This document shows positions 60,577-64,000 of a DNA stretch of 64,000 nucleotides, in pieces; position 1 is the first letter of the stretch, and each line of letters begins with the position of its first letter. This DNA comes from Bacteroidetes bacterium UBA6183 (GTDB lineage: Bacteria > Bacteroidota > Bacteroidia > UKL13-3). The notes beneath the pieces were generated by a model. It was given only the letters and a program-made list of their open reading frames with translations, was not told the origin of the DNA and searched no databases. The position numbers and the translations under genes are program-made. The stretch lies in assembly GCA_002422865.1 (NCBI GenBank), contig DITN01000087.1:1-64000 (forward strand), read 5' to 3'.

Positions 60577-61419
60577 ATGAATGTAAACGTAGAAATAGAC
60601 AACAATTCTGGCTTTTGTTTTGGTGTAGTTTATGCCATTCACATGGCCGAAGAAATATTAGACGAAACCGGTCAGTTATATTGCCTTGGCGATATTGTTC
60701 ATAATGACGAAGAAGTTGAACGCTTGCGAAAGAAGGGTTTAAAAATCATTAACCACGAAACCTTAAAAACTTTAACCAACGAACGCGTTTTAATACGCGC
60801 ACATGGCGAACCACCTGAAACTTACAAGTTGGCTTTAGATAATAATATTGAATTGGTGGATGCCAGTTGCCCGGTTGTTTTAAAACTTCAAAACCGTGTA
60901 AGGGAAGCTTACAATGATGACGAACAAATTATTATTTACGGTAAACATGGTCATGCAGAAGTTGACGGATTAAAAGGACAAACCAACGGTGATGCTATTG
61001 TTATAGAAAAATTTGAGGAGTTAGAGCAACATACTTTACCTAAAAAAGTTCAACTGTTTAGTCAAACCACCAAAAGCACCAAAAACCTTTACGCACTAAA
61101 AGGGTTATTAGAGGGTAGAGGTGTAGAAGTTGATTTTAATGATACACTTTGTCGCCAAGTAAGTAACCGCGATGGAGAGTTGCGTAAATTTGCCAAACGT
61201 TATGATAAAGTAGTGTTTGTGGCCGGTAAAAAATCATCTAACGGAAAAGTTTTACATGATGTATGTAAAGAAGAAAATCCAAATACCTTTTTTGTGAGTA
61301 GCAAAGAAGAATTAGACAAGACTTGGTTTAATGAAGGTGATACCATTGGAATTTGTGGAGCAACATCAACACCACAATGGCAAATGGAAGATGTAAAACA
61401 AGCAATAATGAGTTTATGA
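60577..61419 (+). CDS. ispH: 4-hydroxy-3-methylbut-2-enyl diphosphate reductase
   Basis: A 280-residue iron-sulfur enzyme for the last MEP-pathway step, making IPP and DMAPP. The three cluster cysteines appear in SGFCFGV (N-terminus), DASCPVV and GICGATSTP. VLIRAHGEPPET and the HGHAEVDG motif fit the substrate pocket. I start at the ATG at 60577; a longer reading from 60556 adds seven residues. It shares the pathway with dxs (27735). It overlaps the next gene by 4 bases. Confidence 0.95.
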   Translation: MNVNVEIDNNSGFCFGVVYAIHMAEEILDETGQLYCLGDIVHNDEEVERLRKKGLKIINHETLKTLTNERVLIRAHGEPPETYKLALDNNIELVDASCPVVLKLQNRVREAYNDDEQIIIYGKHGHAEVDGLKGQTNGDAIVIEKFEELEQHTLPKKVQLFSQTTKSTKNLYALKGLLEGRGVEVDFNDTLCRQVSNRDGELRKFAKRYDKVVFVAGKKSSNGKVLHDVCKEENPNTFFVSSKEELDKTWFNEGDTIGICGATSTPQWQMEDVKQAIMSL

Positions 61420-62000
61420 ATATGAAAAAGAACATATTAATTCTGTCGTCAATTGCTGCATTGGGCATGTTGGCTTACAGCTTTATTTTTAGAACAAAAA
61501 ACGTAACACACGCTCCTATGGGAAAATCGTTTTACGATTTAAAAATTAAAACGCTTGATGGTAAAGGCACTATTAATTTTGCTGATTACAAAGGCAAAAA
61601 GATACTTTGCGTAAATACCGCATCTGCTTGTGGCTATACCAAGCAATATGATGGTCTTCAAAAATTGAGTGAAAAGTACAAAGGTAAACTAGTGATTATC
61701 GGTTTCCCTTGTAATCAATTTGGCGGGCAAGAATCAGGAACCGAAGAAGAGATCAGTACGTTTTGTAAAAAGAACTTTGGCGTTACCTTCCCGCTTACCG
61801 AAAAAATTGATGTGAAGGGCAAAAGCCAACATCCGGTATACCAATGGTTATGCCAGAAAAGCAACAACAACGTTGGTGATTATGAAGTTAAATGGAACTT
61901 CAACAAATTTCTGATTGATGAAAAAGGAAACTTGCAAGCTTATTTCCCTTCATCAGTTAAACCAGAGAGCGAAGAAATGACATCGGCTATCAATAAATAG
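61416..62000 (+). CDS. Glutathione peroxidase family protein
   Basis: A 194-residue peroxidase. The start ATG at 61416 overlaps the ispH stop (ATGA); a second ATG at 61422 is possible. A hydrophobic N-terminus (KKNILILSSIAALGMLAYSFIF) anchors or exports it. The motifs are VNTASACGYTKQY with the catalytic Cys, the FPCNQFGGQESGT segment, and the WNFNKFL region. With Cys in place of selenocysteine it probably uses thioredoxin and acts as a thiol peroxidase against lipid or hydrogen peroxides. Confidence 0.92.
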   Translation: MNMKKNILILSSIAALGMLAYSFIFRTKNVTHAPMGKSFYDLKIKTLDGKGTINFADYKGKKILCVNTASACGYTKQYDGLQKLSEKYKGKLVIIGFPCNQFGGQESGTEEEISTFCKKNFGVTFPLTEKIDVKGKSQHPVYQWLCQKSNNNVGDYEVKWNFNKFLIDEKGNLQAYFPSSVKPESEEMTSAINK

Positions 62001-62018
62001 GTAGTAAATACACTTTTC

Positions 62019-62058
62019 AAAAACCGTGAATCACAAACTGTGGTTCACGGTTTTTTTA
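62019..62058 (+). terminator. Terminator of ispH-glutathione peroxidase
   Basis: AAACCGTGAA-...-TTCACGGTTTTTTT, a 10-pair stem followed by a T-run. Confidence 0.9.
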
Positions 62059-62172
62059 TGAGCTAAACCAATTAAAGGAACATCATCTGCCACCAAACAA
62101 CCAAATAATCAAGCACATAAAAGCTTAATACCATTTTTGAATAAAAACGCTATTTTCGTGCGGTTATCAGCT

Positions 62173-62604
62173 ATGCAAATTAAAATAATTAACAAATCGG
62201 AACACCCCTTACCGGCATACGAGACAGTTCTTGCAGCGGGTATGGACTTGCGTGCAAACTTACCCGAAACAGTAACACTTGCACCTATGCAACGCACATT
62301 GATACCAACCGGTTTGTTTATGGAATTACCTGTTGGTTTTGAGGCGCAAATAAGGCCAAGAAGTGGATTAGCATTTAAACATGGAGTTACCGTGCTTAAT
62401 TCGCCCGGAACTATTGATGCTGATTACAGAGGAGAAATTAAGGTGTTGTTAGTTAATCTTGGTAACGAAAGTTTTGAAATAAAACGCGGTGAGCGCATCG
62501 CACAAATGATTATTGCCAAACACGAAACTGCAAGTTGGCTGGTTGTTGACCAACTTGGGGATACATCGCGCGGTGCAGGCGGATACGGCAGTACAGGAAA
62601 ATAA
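62173..62604 (+). CDS. dut: dUTP diphosphatase
   Basis: A 143-residue trimeric dUTPase, hydrolysing dUTP to dUMP to keep uracil out of DNA and supply dTMP synthesis. The five family motifs are visible: AGMDLRANL, PRSGLAFKHG, GTIDADYRGEIKV, RGERIAQMII and the C-terminal RGAGGYGSTGK. I start at the ATG at 62173; an upstream frame at 62137 adds a lead that does not fit. It lies ahead of the nucleotidyltransferase. Confidence 0.96.
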   Translation: MQIKIINKSEHPLPAYETVLAAGMDLRANLPETVTLAPMQRTLIPTGLFMELPVGFEAQIRPRSGLAFKHGVTVLNSPGTIDADYRGEIKVLLVNLGNESFEIKRGERIAQMIIAKHETASWLVVDQLGDTSRGAGGYGSTGK

Positions 62605-62654
62605 ATTGTAAACCTTAACTATAAAGTAGCGATAGCTGCTAACAATAAAACGAA

Positions 62655-63665
62655 ATGAAAATAATAGTACCTATGGCCGGTATGGGCAAAAGAATGAGGC
62701 CCCATACCCTAACTGTTCCAAAACCATTAATTCCTGTTGCAGGAAAACCCATTGTACAAAAAATTATCGAAGACCTTAAAGATGTTTGTGGCGAAGGAAT
62801 TGAAGAAGTTGCATACATTATTCACCCAAGCTTTGGTAAAGCTGTTGAAAATAAGCTTGTTGAAGTAGCAGCCCAATTAGGTGCCAAAGGAACCATACAC
62901 TATCAAACCGAAGCATTAGGAACCGCACATGCTATTATGTGCGCCAAAGAAGCTTTGGACGGTAATGTTTTGATCGTATTTGCCGATACCTTGTTTAAAG
63001 CAGGATTTAAACTTGACCGCAGCAAGGATGGTATTATTTGGGTTCAACAAATTGAAGACCCAAGCCAGTTTGGCGTAGTAAAGTTAGATACCAATGGTGT
63101 AATCACTGATTTTGTTGAAAAACCAACAACGTTTGTTAGCGACCTTGCTATTATTGGTATTTATTATTTTGCCGATGGTGCCAACTTGCGCAACGAGTTA
63201 CAATATTTATTGGATAACGACATTAAAGAAAAAGGTGAATACCAATTAACAAACGCACTTGAAAACATGAAAGCAAAAGGCTTAAAGTTTGAGCCAGGCA
63301 AAGTTCAAGAGTGGTTAGATTGTGGTAATAAAAACTCTACTGTTTATACCAACTCACGTGTGTTACAACACATGCATGATGATGGTGTAAAAATGGTTGA
63401 TGATTCAGCAAATATTGTTAATTCACAAATTATACAACCAAGTTTAATTGGTAAAAATGTGGTGATTAAAAATGCTGTTGTTGGCCCATATGCTTCTATT
63501 GGCGAAGGTTGTGTTATTGAAAAAAGTGTGGTTGAAAACTGCATCATTCAAAGCAATACCAAAATTAAAAATGCTGTGATAAACAATGCCATGTTGGGAA
63601 GCCACGTTGTATATCAAGGCGAACAAAAAGACCTAAGCATTGGCGATTACACCACAGTTATATAG
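62655..63665 (+). CDS. Sugar nucleotidyltransferase with left-handed beta-helix C-terminus
   Basis: A 336-residue enzyme of the glucose-1-phosphate thymidylyl/uridylyltransferase type. The N-terminal signature is PMAGMGKRMRPHTLTVPKPLIPVAGKP, and DGIIWVQQIEDPSQFGVVKLD and FVEKPTTFVSDLAIIGIYYF are conserved sugar-nucleotide motifs. After about residue 240, hexapeptide repeats (IGKNVVIKNAVVGPYASIGEG) form a left-handed beta-helix. The sugar and nucleotide are not certain. It probably feeds surface glycan or rhamnose synthesis. Confidence 0.9.
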   Translation: MKIIVPMAGMGKRMRPHTLTVPKPLIPVAGKPIVQKIIEDLKDVCGEGIEEVAYIIHPSFGKAVENKLVEVAAQLGAKGTIHYQTEALGTAHAIMCAKEALDGNVLIVFADTLFKAGFKLDRSKDGIIWVQQIEDPSQFGVVKLDTNGVITDFVEKPTTFVSDLAIIGIYYFADGANLRNELQYLLDNDIKEKGEYQLTNALENMKAKGLKFEPGKVQEWLDCGNKNSTVYTNSRVLQHMHDDGVKMVDDSANIVNSQIIQPSLIGKNVVIKNAVVGPYASIGEGCVIEKSVVENCIIQSNTKIKNAVINNAMLGSHVVYQGEQKDLSIGDYTTVI

Positions 63666-64000
63666 ACAAATCAAACGCGTACTTTTCTTGTTTGCATTGA
63701 TGTTAACAGCATCAACAAGAATTACTTATGCGCAAAAAAGCGACCCGAAATTAACCGAAGAACAACGGATAAAATTTGACCAGCATTTTATTAATGCCAA
63801 CAAATTTTTAATGGTTAAACAACCGGATGAAGCGCTCAAAGAGATTAAACAAGCCGAGGCCATTGATGCAGAAAATGGCGCGTTGAATTATTTGGCGGCT
63901 CAAATTTACTTACAAAAAAGTTTGTTGGTTGATGCGGAAAGGTACGCCCTTAAAGCAAGCAAGTTAGAACCGGAAAACCCTTGGTACAACAAACTTTTGG
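63640..64000 (+). CDS. TPR-repeat exported protein (partial, runs off the window)
   Basis: An open frame that continues past the end of the window. I place its start at a TTG at 63640, overlapping the nucleotidyltransferase end by 26 bases, because this gives a good signal peptide (YRQIKRVLFLFALMLTASTRITYAQ-like stretch); an ATG at 63700 would cut it. The mature part (RIKFDQHFINANKFLMVKQ, EALKEIKQAEAIDAENGALNYLAAQIYLQ) has the helix pattern of tetratricopeptide repeats. In Bacteroidota such exported TPR proteins are often peptidases or scaffold proteins; the type is not determinable here. Confidence 0.7.
   Translation, partial: MAITPQLYRQIKRVLFLFALMLTASTRITYAQKSDPKLTEEQRIKFDQHFINANKFLMVKQPDEALKEIKQAEAIDAENGALNYLAAQIYLQKSLLVDAERYALKASKLEPENPWYNKLL

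Overview
The window is a low-G+C (roughly mid-30s percent by eye) stretch of a Bacteroidota chromosome. Evidence for the phylum is type IX secretion (T9SS) sorting domains of both type A and type B, PKD/gliding-motility-type giant surface proteins, Bacteroidota-type promoters (TTG/TTTG, about 20-23 bases, TAnnTTTG), Bacteroidota-restricted families (DUF4834, DUF2851, DUF2452) and a CusA-TolC fusion. I cannot place it below phylum with confidence; a free-living gliding or surface-associated lineage is likely. No rRNA, tRNA, prophage, IS transposase or CRISPR array was recognised.

Layout. 1-1295: an array of nested palindromic repeats on both sides of a small GIY-YIG nuclease gene. 1296-4090 (minus): tatC-rpiB-meaB-FMN reductase operon. 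4285-7344: a secreted endonuclease I with a T9SS tail. 7345-9909: murI between two copies of a second palindromic repeat family, followed by about 1 kb of repeat modules. 9910-13236: DUF4834, an FkbM methyltransferase, then (minus) a lipoprotein, a PAP2-like membrane protein and MoxR. 13252-17309 (minus): a SurA-like foldase, then tsf, rpsB, rpsI and rplM, with a terminator-like hairpin between rpsB and tsf. 17454-24971 (minus): a two-component system, PspC, DUF2851, pyrF, a barrel protein, aat and yihY. 25047-34931: hydrolase, enoyl-CoA hydratase, Usp, dxs, small conserved proteins, marC, fabG and a VWA-like membrane protein. 34932-35503: a fourth copy of the second repeat family.

35504-41511: a heavy-metal efflux operon (His-rich leader protein, CusA-TolC fusion, adaptor lipoprotein). 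41533-48157 (minus): recJ, a TolB-like propeller protein, a winged-helix regulator with its membrane partner, a T9SS cargo protein, and a thioredoxin-like/cytochrome b5-like/asd operon. 48263-60048: a surface locus with two giant PKD/type B T9SS proteins flanking an ECF sigma factor and an unusual membrane anti-sigma-like protein that itself ends in a T9SS type B sorting domain. 60051-64000: DUF2452, ispH, glutathione peroxidase, dut, a sugar nucleotidyltransferase and the start of a TPR protein.

The two most interesting signals are (i) the nested-palindrome repeats with an embedded GIY-YIG nuclease, plus a separate modular palindromic family in four places, and (ii) the sigma/anti-sigma pair in which the predicted anti-sigma protein carries a secretion-sorting domain, suggesting that T9SS activity could be sensed at the inner membrane. 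Both are inferences from sequence.
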